Position numbers and translations under genes: made by a program
Notes under the pieces: generated by a model
What the model was told of the DNA's origin: nothing
The model's input: the letters and a program-made list of their open reading frames with translations, nothing else
Databases searched by the model: none
Source of the DNA: Sycobia sp. Sy_11
Taxonomy: Eukaryota > Arthropoda > Insecta > Hymenoptera > Epichrysomallidae
Assembly: GCA_018907035.1 (NCBI GenBank)
Contig: JACCIC010000164.1
Location: 499,001 to 563,000 of the forward strand
DNA length: 64,000 nucleotides
Reading direction: 5' to 3'
In this document: positions 47,701 through 57,804 of the stretch, piece by piece
How the letters are laid out: each line of letters begins with the position of its first letter
Position numbering within the stretch: position 1 is the first letter of the stretch

Positions 47701-48191
47701 TGCTCTAGCGATCGAGCCATCGTAGGCCTCGTATGATAACGATTAATGTTTAAATTAAGAAAAATTAATTTAATCTAGTTCTAATACTATACAGTATTAC
47801 AATGCCACAAAGTCAAATCATATCCTTCATAAAATACTGTTAAATTATTTAGAAAAATGTGAGTGTAAAACAATGAAATCAGAATATAGAGTATCTATCT
47901 AATATATAATTAATTTATGTAATTAATATAACTAATATGTAATTATAATATTAGTATTAATATTAATATAGCTTATATATAACTAATCTATGTAATATTA
48001 TAATTAATTTTTGTAATATTATAATTTTTGTAATATTATAACGCATCACTGTAATATTATAATAACGATGTAATATAAAATTATGTACGGTTGTAATAAT
48101 TTCACACAGTAATATAATGTTACTTACCATGCTGCATTGAAAAATGCAAGCAAATCATTGACAGAAATAAAAGCAGGCTATAACAAGACAT
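39358..48191 (-). CDS. Secreted chymotrypsin-fold serine protease homolog (catalytically dead)
   Basis: Four minus-strand exons, 48191-48128, 43255-42924, 41548-41273 and 39549-39358, join in frame to 287 residues. Residues 1-19 are a signal peptide (SLLLFLSMICLHF). SVEGILNGHEA matches the mature N-terminus of trypsin-like proteases (IVGG-type), but no Arg precedes it. The histidine block reads ISVHWILAVAQTF where active enzymes have TAAHC, so His is Gln and the disulfide Cys is lost. The Asp block is kept (NDIAMGK). The serine block reads TDIGSPLVV instead of GDSGSP, so Ser is Ile. Later Cys residues (NECAQ, KHLCGE, NGVCS, ENCDD) remain. It should be a secreted binding protein, not a protease; immune, venom or digestive roles are possible and cannot be separated here. 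Intron 1 is about 4.9 kb and packed with repeats. Confidence 0.87.
39948..40933. mobile_element. piggyBac-like MITE with TTAA target site (in protease-homolog intron 3)
   Basis: About 986 bp flanked on both sides by TTAA (39944-39947 and 40934-40937), the signature target of piggyBac-type elements. Ends are inverted: CCTTTAAAGGGCC on the left and ACTTTAAAGGACC on the inverted right. A subterminal block with GGGCC ... GATATAT.GGCTC occurs in direct orientation near each end (39956-39982 and 40803-40830). The left copy holds the perfect palindrome AGCCGATATATCGGCT. The interior is rich in TGACC/GGTCA words and has no transposase frame, so it is a non-autonomous element. Confidence 0.65.
44524..44678 (+). 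mobile_element. tRNA-derived SINE, copy 1
   Basis: A-box-like TGGCTCGATCGCTAGAACG (44532-44550) followed about 30 bp later by a degraded B box (GAATTCAAGTTTCC). This is the RNA polymerase III promoter layout of a tRNA. After the tRNA-like head comes a non-tRNA tail (GTGCTTTGTTTACAAACACA, then CTCCGTTGCTGATTAGCA) shared with copy 2. Confidence 0.8.
44714..44768. repeat. (TA)n microsatellite
   Basis: Perfect TA run some 35 bp after the end of SINE copy 1. Confidence 0.9.
45650..46500 (-). pseudogene. LINE relic (endonuclease/RT linker region)
   Basis: On the minus strand a 74-codon open stretch (46064-45840) contains GWWNEECSKSSMMKKL, the 'WW...C......K' pattern that separates endonuclease and RT in Jockey/R1/RTE-type LINEs. 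Upstream (46080-46500) the frame is broken but composition is similar. No RT motifs were found. It may belong to the same family as the fragment at 61.1 kb, but the parts do not overlap. Confidence 0.5.
47575..47730 (-). mobile_element. tRNA-derived SINE, copy 2 (inverted relative to copy 1)
   Basis: On the minus strand: ATGGCTCGATCGCTAGAGC (A box; D-stem GCTC/GAGC), then GAGTTCAAATCCCGG (B box, better preserved than in copy 1). The same tail runs through GTGCTTTGTTTACAAACACA to CGCTGATTAGCAC. About 155 bp, the same length as copy 1. Confidence 0.83.
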
Positions 48192-49000
48192 TTTTCAACA
48201 CTAAAATATTAACTTTAATAATTAAATATATCAACACTGATATTATATATTAAAACTCCACAAATAATGAGCAAGCGATATTCTCTACTATTATATATAC
48301 CGGTAAGATTATTCTAGTTCTAAGATATAATGTATGCATTTGGTGTGTCACACATCCAAGTGTTTATTTAGAAATAAAAAATAGAAAATTACGCTATATC
48401 ATTGAGTGAAACAAATTTAAATAATAAATTAAATTTTATTAGCACATGAATAGTTTCCTAGATCGATGGCTTACATTAATAAGTATCCTCCAGGCGATTA
48501 AGCTAAATATGAAGCCTTTATTTTCTAAAAATTATGTGAGGAAATATTATACTTTATACCTGGTGCGAAAAGGCTTTATTTACGAAACGAGAGGTTTACG
48601 GATCGAGGTGGAGCTGAAGATTGTAAGGAAGTTGGTAAAGAAGCCTTTGCGTACTCGATAAGGAGTATATTTTATGAGAACTGGAACCAAGCGGCGAAGG
48701 AGGAATTTCTAGCTTCGAATCACAAAAAGTATTTTTAAAGAATGTAATAAATAAGAAATAATTTTAAATGAACAGTGAACAATTATTCTTGTTGCATGTG
48801 TCAGTCTAGACCACATACCAGGCTCGTCAGTAAGATGATAGGTGGTTTAATCTTAGTTGCACGATGCTTAATCGAAAACCGATGATCTTATAATATAAAA
48901 TAATATAAAAATACTACATTAATTTCGGAAAAAACTATTGCAATTCTAAAATATTGCTATTTTTGCTCCCTAGTGAGATAATGTACTTTTATCGGTTGTA

Positions 49001-49063
<63 letters not shown>

Positions 49064-51490
49064 ATAGAAAGGTGTTAACAAAAGATAAACTGGTTTTAAA
49101 TAAATAAATCAAAACCAAATTTATCGAATCTATTGAGCCACGTCGTCTTTATAGTTTTTGAAAGGATTATTCTTATATATTTTATGTATACGTATAGTAC
49201 AATGTTTTTACATATTGTTACCTTGGATTTTAGGTGCCTATTCCCTGCAGGACAAACTAACTTTTGGTTGTGAAGCGAGAAAACTCTATGGCTAAATCCT
49301 ATACTGATATACCGATGGACCCAGCGAAACATACACAATTTCCGTTTTTATAATACGTAAAACATGCATGCTATTTTACTCCTTTCGGCTCTCGGTAATG
49401 AGAGCGATATATTCCCTAGACATGTAAGAGAATAAAACAAAAGCGTGACATTCGTTTTATAGACCTGATTTATTAATTTTTTTGACGAAGTTTTTTTTTG
49501 GTGGCATTTGCACCTGACACGTGCAATCGATATAGTTAACAAAACAATCAAATCAATTTAATTCAATTGTCAAATTTAAAAGCGTATTGCAGATTTCGTT
49601 GCTGTATCATACTACCCATTTTTAATTTCGATCGTTACCAAAGTAAACGCAATGCATAAATAGAATAAAAAAATATTTTTTAGTTAACTAAATATGTTTC
49701 AAAATAAAAATATATATTGACTTCAATTGTTGGAATAAATATTAATTTATGTTTGTGGATGTATATCTGAAGAGTGATATTATGTTAAATCATCTACTAA
49801 AATAAATTAATATTATATTAATATGAATTCTGCAATATATTTAGCCTTCATATACCACATTAGATGAATTATATTAGTCCTTGAAAAATTTTCATTTATT
49901 TACAAAACACATTACAATTATATCAAAAGTATTCCTAAATATGAATAACCTTATTACGAAACTTTGTATGAAAACAAAAATGTATTATTTCTATATTTTT
50001 TTATGTCGATATAGGCATGATTTTCAACAGTCATTATTTTGCTGCGAATTTAAACGATTAATTTACGCATCTTGAATTGGCAGTTTTATTCTATTTATAA
50101 GAATAGGACTGAAATTGTAAATTCTTATTATTATATTTTTGTGAAATAATATACAAATGTAAAAAATATTAAAATGTTATGAATAACAACTATATTATAC
50201 AATGAAATTATGACTTCAAAAGTAATGAACTCGTATATAAATAGCTGAGTTCATTTGTATTATATTTGTACGTATAGAAAATATTAAAAGTTGTAATAAG
50301 CAGACGAATAACAAAATTGTAGTATTGAGTATTTAAATATTTCGTAAATACAGATGTAACATAAACAGTCGAAAATTCATAACAATACATTTTGCAAATA
50401 AATACTATACATGGTTTTGTAACAAAGAAGGATCATGAATCATCAATTTTCTTTATTCAAACGATTTTGAATTAGGAATTTTGTAGAGGTTAATGAACGA
50501 CAAAGCATGAGCCCGGTTGGATTTTTAAATATTTATATTTGATCTTGTTTGGAAGGGGTAAGCTAAGTTCTAAGAAAATTGGCTTTCAGTGGTGTTTTTT
50601 TCGTGAACCAATAGATCAGATACTTTTTTTATTACGTGATTTTTTTAATATCTTTGTGGTGTAAGCACGTGTACATACGTCTTATAGAGGGCTCAAAATT
50701 GGTACAGACTTCCAACCTACATGACATATATATAATATTCTACCGTAATATTAGGACTCACATATTTAGGTCGCCGGATACGGGGTATAGATGACGGCAG
50801 TTTAGTTACTTCGTAAGGAAATTTTTCAAAAATAGCACGCACATAGATTCCTATGCGCATATATTATGCGCATATATCAAAAACCATGCTCCTACTAACT
50901 TTATGATCGGCCTCAATAGTACACAAGATGCAAGACGGTACTGTTGAACATATCGTAGACTATTTCACATCGAAGCTTTTTATTTAAGTCAAGCTTATAT
51001 AAGTCTTAGTCGAGTTAAAGATCTTGATGGATTACGAATTGAGGAATTGGATTGCTGGAAGTCAATGGGTAAGAAATTTTATAATAATGAAGCTCTTTCA
51101 AAGATGAAAAGAATGAGACTTAATTCCGGATGAAAAGATAATGAATTTGAAATTTATGTGTGGATGAAAACTACTGGAGATATCAGGATAAAAAAATAAA
51201 TACGTAAAAATGTTTATCAGTTGGGAGATGGAAGTAATTAAAAATGTCAAAAATGATAAAAAGATTAAATTAAATGATCAACAGCAGATATTTAATAAAG
51301 AAATTTTTTTTTCTACTCTAAATTTCTAAATTTGTTATAAATTTGAAAAATAATTTTTTTGTTAAAATAATTTTTGTTTATATATCCAGTTGCTTGATGA
51401 ATAGACATTTTTTATACAGTCTATTTTCAATTGGATTATGTTAAAGTTGTACGCAAAAGTTGGATCTGCGTTTAAAAAACAGTAAGCAAT
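48192..51490. other. Intergenic region upstream of the protease homolog
   Basis: Holds the presumed promoter near 48200-48350 and a (TA)n tract at 49006-49060. A less AT-rich patch at 48440-48720 and scattered short frames have no recognised similarity. Confidence 0.45.
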
Positions 51491-51499
51491 GCTGTAGCC

Positions 51500-53000
51500 T
51501 AAGGACTACGACACTAATCATAGACAGCTAAGTAGGTCCAACAAAAGAAAATATCTAAGATTCTACAATTAAACATTAATCCTATAAAGTGTTACAGGAT
51601 CTTATATTTCAGTTGCTATCAGAATAGAAGGTTTAATATTCATCAGTAGGGAACAATACATGCATCTAGTTGAGTTAAGGCAGCATTGGTAGAGCCTCAG
51701 TTTGTGAACCGTGACGAATTGAACATTTCCAACTGAACGTCAATCATAGAATACTTAGATGAAGGTAATCGGTATAAGAATATAGCCATTACTTACAATT
51801 CATTGATAGTATTGATACTTTCAAAATTATCCTGGATGATATAGTTTTTGATACGAGAAATTGTGGTTTTATCATTTTTATTGGAAGATAACTTAACACA
51901 TGGACAACAGAGTACCGTAGCTTAGGAGCTAACACACATGGGCAGATAAATCTTGAGACGTTTACAATTTTCGAACTACAAATAGCCAACACAAGAACCG
52001 CTCAAATCTATATAAGAGGAGATAAGTCAATAGTAGACCTGAGCTTCGTTGATAATACATTCATGAGGAAAAAGGTTGGAGTACATGACTAGCGATTAAG
52101 TGACCGATATTCTCTCATTGACAGTTATGATCAACCGTTAGTATATTGGCTTTAAAGCACACAGACAAGCAAGAAGTGGTCGATGCATATGCAACAAGGG
52201 ATGGGCGCCATGAACTTTTGATTACGGTATTTTTTTCTATGTAATGGAACATGTTACATTGTTGGTATAGCTAAAGAGAAAGTCCAATGCATTTCACATG
52301 TACTAACGCTATCTTGCAATTTCTCTATGAATAATACCTCTCTATCCAACTCACGTGGTCATGAAATTAGCTAATGTCTCTATGACAATAAAACCTAACC
52401 CTCATGGATGAGTACCTATTTACTGGTGGGATAGGAAATTCAGACAGCAAGTGAATCTTTCTGAACCAGAAGGTTATATCAACGAGTAATAAAGAAATCA
52501 GGTGGAATGCAGAACATGGCATTAAAAGCCAAAAATATAATTAAAAAAAGAAACTCAAGATGACAATAAAAACTGCCACAAGAAATTGCTCGCAGACTTT
52601 TTGTGAGAAGGTCAAGGGATGCTATACAAAATAGTCGATGTATAAAATTAAGTAACTCCACAGTTTTTTATACATCAATTAGCACAGCCTTCCTCAAAAA
52701 GGTCTTCATATAACATCAACGATTGATGCAACGAATGATCTGGATGCGAGTTTAGGCGAAGTAAATGTGATTACTTTCAAAATTGCCGCTCGGAAATGAT
52801 CAGATTGGCATGTTAGACGCAGGCTGGCCATAAAACTGCGGTACAGAATCATCCTTATATTTATGGAGAAGTACTCGGCTCCTGTTTACAGGATGAAACT
52901 TTTCTGATACAGTGGAAAGCATATCGATTAGTTATTCTTGACAAAGGGAATATACATCGGATACTTTATTCTTATATTAATTTTTTTGTATTTTAAAATG
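51500..53000 (+). pseudogene. Highly decayed LINE relic (R1/Jockey-like endonuclease)
   Basis: Plus-strand fragments in shifting frames follow the order of a LINE endonuclease: a NINPIKCYRI-like opening, then LSFVDNTFMRKKVG and RLSDRYSLID. These echo the 'DLTFAS..L.....W.V......SDH' segment of R1-clade endonucleases. A KGWAP-like stretch follows. Many stops. The region is visibly less AT-rich than its flanks. Confidence 0.45.
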
Positions 53001-53504
53001 TTTGAAATAATTATTTGTGCCAGATTGGACTGCTATAGACAACATAGGTGGCTTATCTAAAATCAATTTGATATTTATAAAGGATACTCAGCTATCAGTT
53101 TAATTGAAATCAAACAGTTTAATTGGTATCCTTCGCAATGCAGTATAAGGTGCACGGAATACCAAACGAATCTGTGCAACTATTGCACTGGATATTCCAA
53201 ATATTTTTACCGGTCTCTAATCATAGGCAAAACTTTGAATGAAATGTTTGAGTCCTTATATTTTAAATAAAAATTTTATTTTGTACAAAATTTAAGTTTT
53301 TTATTACAGTTTCTTTAAATTTTACATTAAATCTTATAAAAGAATAGAAAAATCGAAAAATGTACGAGAATGTCGTAATATGCTTAGTATATACGAACAT
53401 GAATAAAATGAATAACCTCTGCTTTTCGAATTTTAGTTTGACATTTGCAGCTGACCATGAAACATATTGAACTATTGCAAATTTAAAGAAGTATATTTAT
53501 ATAA

Positions 53505-53524
53505 ATAAATAAATAAATAAATAA

Positions 53525-53596
<72 letters not shown>
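53505..53596. repeat. (AAAT)n-(TA)n compound microsatellite
   Basis: A short AAAT run leads into about 66 bp of TA repeats. Confidence 0.9.
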
Positions 53597-53597
<1 letters not shown>

Positions 53598-53599
53598 TT

Positions 53600-55111
53600 A
53601 CAAACATTCGAAATTGCTTTATGCGTTCTTATTAGTTGTTTGAGAAGGAATTAAAAGAGAATTTATTTCTGCTAATTACCTCTATTAAAATGAACAAAGC
53701 ATCATACATTAACACGATTTGTAAATTTATAAGTTTCAATATTTTTTAAAAATTCGATTTTATATTTTTATAATTTTTCACTCTCACTGTACTAGGACTA
53801 ACCTCCTTAAATTGCAAGTATCTTTTAGTAAATCTTTTCGTGTATATTTTAAATAGAAATTTATAGCAATAAGCGATTCCCTGTTAGATAACCCTTAGAT
53901 GATTCACTGCGTGTGCAGGCATTTAAATCAAAGAGGATTATCCGCTCTTTATATCGTGGCATAAAACAATTAACTGGAGTGAAACAAATGAGCCACGCAA
54001 AGTGAAAAGCAACATCTGTAAAAATGGTTCCTCCGTATGGAGGAACTGTCTCAAGGATCGGAAGAATGCTTTTACGGCTCAGAATTTGAAAGTTGCATTA
54101 CCCTTCCCCTCCTTTTTCTTTCTCACACAGACAGTGTCAGGTGGCCAATTTCTGCCTCTTATATACTCAATGGTAACAAAGCGGAAGTTATAATAATTAA
54201 GCGTGTCAAAATTATGCAGTGGAGATTTAAATGAAAAAATTAACTTAATATTGATCTTGATAGTGACTGCATTAGTTATATCGTTGGTAGGGTCAGTGTG
54301 GTATTTGTGACACATGTTTTGTGTAAATTTTACGAAGACCATTAAATAAATACATTTTATAAGATTTTATATATTTTACGTTTTCTTTTTAAATTATACC
54401 ATTGAGATGTTAGATTAGTGAATTACCGATGCGTGTTTATTTCCTCATTTGTGTATTATTGCTCACTAGTAATGCTTGATGCTTTGCAAGAAATAAGAAG
54501 CAGAATGCAGTTCCGGAATTTCTGTGCATTAGACATATTAAGTTTCTTAGTCGATAACCATCATTAGATTGTTTGAATTGGTTGAATACTGATTCTAGCA
54601 GATATTATTTTATGGTTGTATGATGCTCTAAATTTCAATAAGTAAATATTCACTTCTTGTTAGTGTATATCAAATAATTTTTAGAGATATAATTAGTTGA
54701 TACTAATTAAGTGAATAATGGCATAGATAGTAGTTGATAATGTATTTTCAAATAAATGCTGAATTCTTCATTTTAAAAAGCTGACTTACTATTTTTATTA
54801 GGAAACGATATGTATCATTGCCTGAAAATTAAATATTGCAGACAGTTGAAATTATAATATTAGCAGAATTCAAGAGGAATATTTATCAATAATATTTAAT
54901 CTACTTTAATATCATAATGCTTTCATTCAATAATGGTCTAATACTATTATAGTATGTATACCAAAAAACCATACAAATTGTGGAAGTATTGTTAGATATA
55001 CTTGATAAAACAAAAAATCGTTATTGACTAATACAATTTCCTTGAGGGTATATATTGCCTTTTCCAGAGCTTGTTACAATATCTTATTGAGGGCAGGCTT
55101 TATACTTCACT

Positions 55112-55160
<49 letters not shown>

Positions 55161-55340
55161 TATATTATATTTATTATATTTATGTTATAGATTTTTACTA
55201 ATGAATAATAGGCAATTTCATTGCCTATTTAAAGCTCGCTTTATTATATAGATTTGCATCAAGGCAATAATGGGATTCTTTGGTATCCTCAGTTCTACTT
55301 TCTAAATCTAAAAACTGAAATTTTTACTTATTTTCTATGT

Positions 55341-55390
<50 letters not shown>

Positions 55391-55960
55391 CTTCAACCAA
55401 ATTTAACAAATTAAACCGAACTTCAATTTCGATGTTGTCATTTATTAAAGGTTTTAAATCGGCAATGAAATGTCGGCTTCATTAGTAAAAATCTATAATC
55501 TAAAAAATCCTAAGTAATAAGTAAATAATTTTCAAAAAATAATTAAAATCTACAATTAATCTGATAATTTTTAAGTTTTTTGTGAATGTGAATGATATTG
55601 TAATAAATCTGTATTAGACTTATTTTCTTAGTATCTATTTTTATGTTTCGGTTGTTGTAATTTTTTGGGGTGAAAAACTGAGATCAACTTGGAAGTCATT
55701 GAGTGGATATGTTTATATATGCTCAGAAGATTACTTTATTAGTTGTTGTTTATTAGTCGTAGTTCATTACTTGTTTGTGATATGAAAACTAGGATACTAT
55801 TTCCTGTTATTAACTACATAGTTTAAATAAGAGAATAATTATGTTCCTAGTTTTATTAATTAATTTAAACTATTGTTACTGAAACTATTGGAAATAGTAC
55901 CCACCAGGATCTGAAGAATTATTATAAACAAAGGGTTTTTCAATTAACAGTTAGCATAAT
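53600..55960. other. AT-rich intergenic region
   Basis: Two further (TA)n tracts at 55117-55159 and 55340-55390. No gene recognised; short frames near 54000-54340 have no exon signals. Confidence 0.5.
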
Positions 55961-56332
55961 TAAATTAATAAATATTTTTATCGGTTTCACAGTCTCTATG
56001 ATATATTATACTAAAATAATGACAGTCAAACTGTGTTTGTTTATCATCACCCCCGATGAATCTGAAATAGAATTGATTACTAAAAATAAGATAAAATTAG
56101 ATTAAAAATTGAAAATAATAAAATTCTTTACTAATATAGAATATAACTTATTTTTATTTTTTATTATTTTCAATTTTTAATCTAATTTTATCTTATTTTT
56201 AGTAATAAGTTCTATTTCCGATTCATCGGGGTGATAATAAACAAGGAGAGTCTGACTGTCATTATTTTAGTATAATACTCGTATACTATTGTATAAAAAC
56301 TGTAAGACCGATAAAAATATTTATTAATTTAA
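55961..56332. mobile_element. Complete palindromic Penelope-related short element
   Basis: About 372 bp, an almost perfect palindrome with two arms of about 175 bp around a centre near TTTACTAATATAG. Arms from the outside in: AAATTAATAAATATTTTTAT, CGGT...ACAGT, AAAATAATGACAGTC, CACCCCCGATGAATCTGAAA, A/T tract. The outer modules match the outer half of the arms of the Penelope-like element at 32.3-34.05 kb. No coding capacity. Confidence 0.8.
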
Positions 56333-56599
56333 TTGAACATATTCGACATAGGTACAATTTTTAATGAGTACAATTCTTCACCAACTCCAACTAGATATAT
56401 CAGTTGTTATTGTTAAAATATTAAATGGTTATTTGCAGTCATCATATTATACTTAACCATTTATTCATGACTTTTGAATTTATATTTTCTGAATCATATT
56501 TTATTTTGTACAATATAATATGTGAAGAAAAATGAATCAAGACCAACAGAAAGAAATAATATTTATATTTTCGTAGAAAAAGTGAAATTTTGACTTATC

Positions 56600-56634
56600 T
56601 AAATCTTGAGATAGAGAGAGAGAGAGAGAGAGAA
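56600..56634. repeat. (GA)n microsatellite
   Basis: GA dinucleotide run; similar GA-rich tracts follow at 56958-56995 next to the CpG island. Confidence 0.85.
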
Positions 56635-56999
56635 AAGAGGCAGAGACAGAGATCCTAGTAATTTTACTTCTTATGGTTAGCAATATAAGAATCATTAAGC
56701 ATGATAGAAGGTAAAATTCGTTCTTGAACCCTGTTAATGTAATAATCTCTCAACTACCAAGCTCGTAAGAGACTCAATTTCAGATCGTTGTTAGCTTCTT
56801 CACTACCTTTATTAATTTTACGGAAAGGTTTTTGATTGCAAATAAAATGGTCGAGTGAGAGAGGGACGAAGAGTGAGAGAATTCTTTTTTTCATTTGAAT
56901 ATTCATTTAGTTAAAACCCAAAGCCTAAGGAGTCATTGTCCATCTTAGTCGAATTTTTAGAGAGAGAGAGAGAGGAGAGAGGGAGGGGGAAGAGATGAT

Positions 57000-57800
57000 C
57001 TAATGCGTCGCGTGCGTATATGCACGTACCCTTCAATTGACGGACTCGCCCGTCGCCCGGAGGCTCGTCGGAGTTGCACTTTCACCGCGCGTCGCGGTGA
57101 AAGCATATCGCGCGCACCGCGCATATAATACGCGCGACGCCCCGCGCCCGAGTCCGGCATTACCCGATTTTATACTATTCAGGAACTAGCCGGGGTTTCG
57201 GTGTATCATTATACGTACGCAGCCGTCCTGTACGGGTTAACCTTGATTTAGTCGCGCCGTGGCCTGGCGAACGGAAAGGCGCGCTTTCGAAACACAACAA
57301 AAATACTTAAACCCAGCCGGTTATCCGAAACTGCGATGTCTTGTTTTCGCGAACCTCCGACCGGCAGCCCCAGTGCACGCGAGCAATAATCCTCGGTTCC
57401 GCCTTTATTAGAACCCGCGTAAGGAACGTTTTTTGCTCGCCGCGCACTCGCGAAACTTAACGAAAAGAGCCAGAGGCGCCCGTATGATGAATAGCGCGGG
57501 AGTTTCATCATTACGTAAAGGCTTCCTTTTTTTTATACACTTGTATTCGCTCGCTATTATTTACCGCTCGCGCGGCTCGTTCCTCTGTATATCTCTCTTC
57601 CATTTCTGCTCTTCTATTTTTTGCCGAGCACGTCACGCGGCAGTGGTACCAATGAGCGCGTTAAGGATTGTTTCGCGGCCGGTTTATAGACGGCTCCTTT
57701 CTAGAATTAGCATTTCGAAAATATACCAGGCCCGAGATTATTATTTACGACTGGCCGTAGTGATTTATAAAGCTTTTATGGAAAGCGCTAAAAAGTCGTG
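57000..57800. promoter_or_regulatory. CpG-rich island of unknown function
   Basis: Abrupt GC/CpG enrichment in AT-rich DNA. It contains a perfect 11-bp inverted repeat with a 3-base loop (CTTTCACCGCG at 57079-57089 and CGCGGTGAAAG at 57093-57103) and many CGCG steps. Reading frames of up to 123 codons have no recognised domain and no clear splice sites. A promoter or enhancer of a gene outside the visible set is the most economical reading. Confidence 0.4.
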
Positions 57801-57804
57801 TTAA

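Larger units (their letters stand above)
43256..48127 (-). other. Large repeat-filled first intron of the protease homolog
   Basis: Bounded by CATG|GTAAGT at the donor (48128/48127) and a TTAAG acceptor at 43256. It contains two inverted SINE copies, a (TA)n tract and a LINE relic; the rest (43256-44520, 46500-47570) is AT-rich with nothing recognised. Confidence 0.75.

Noticed and set aside
47663..47730. Possible tRNA gene (clear A and B boxes)
   Set aside because: Acceptor stem is imperfect, no anticodon arm of standard form, and a second copy shares a non-tRNA tail, so it is a SINE head.
57433..57804. 123-codon frame in the CpG island
   Set aside because: No recognised domain, biased composition and no splice or start context; long frames are expected in GC-rich DNA.
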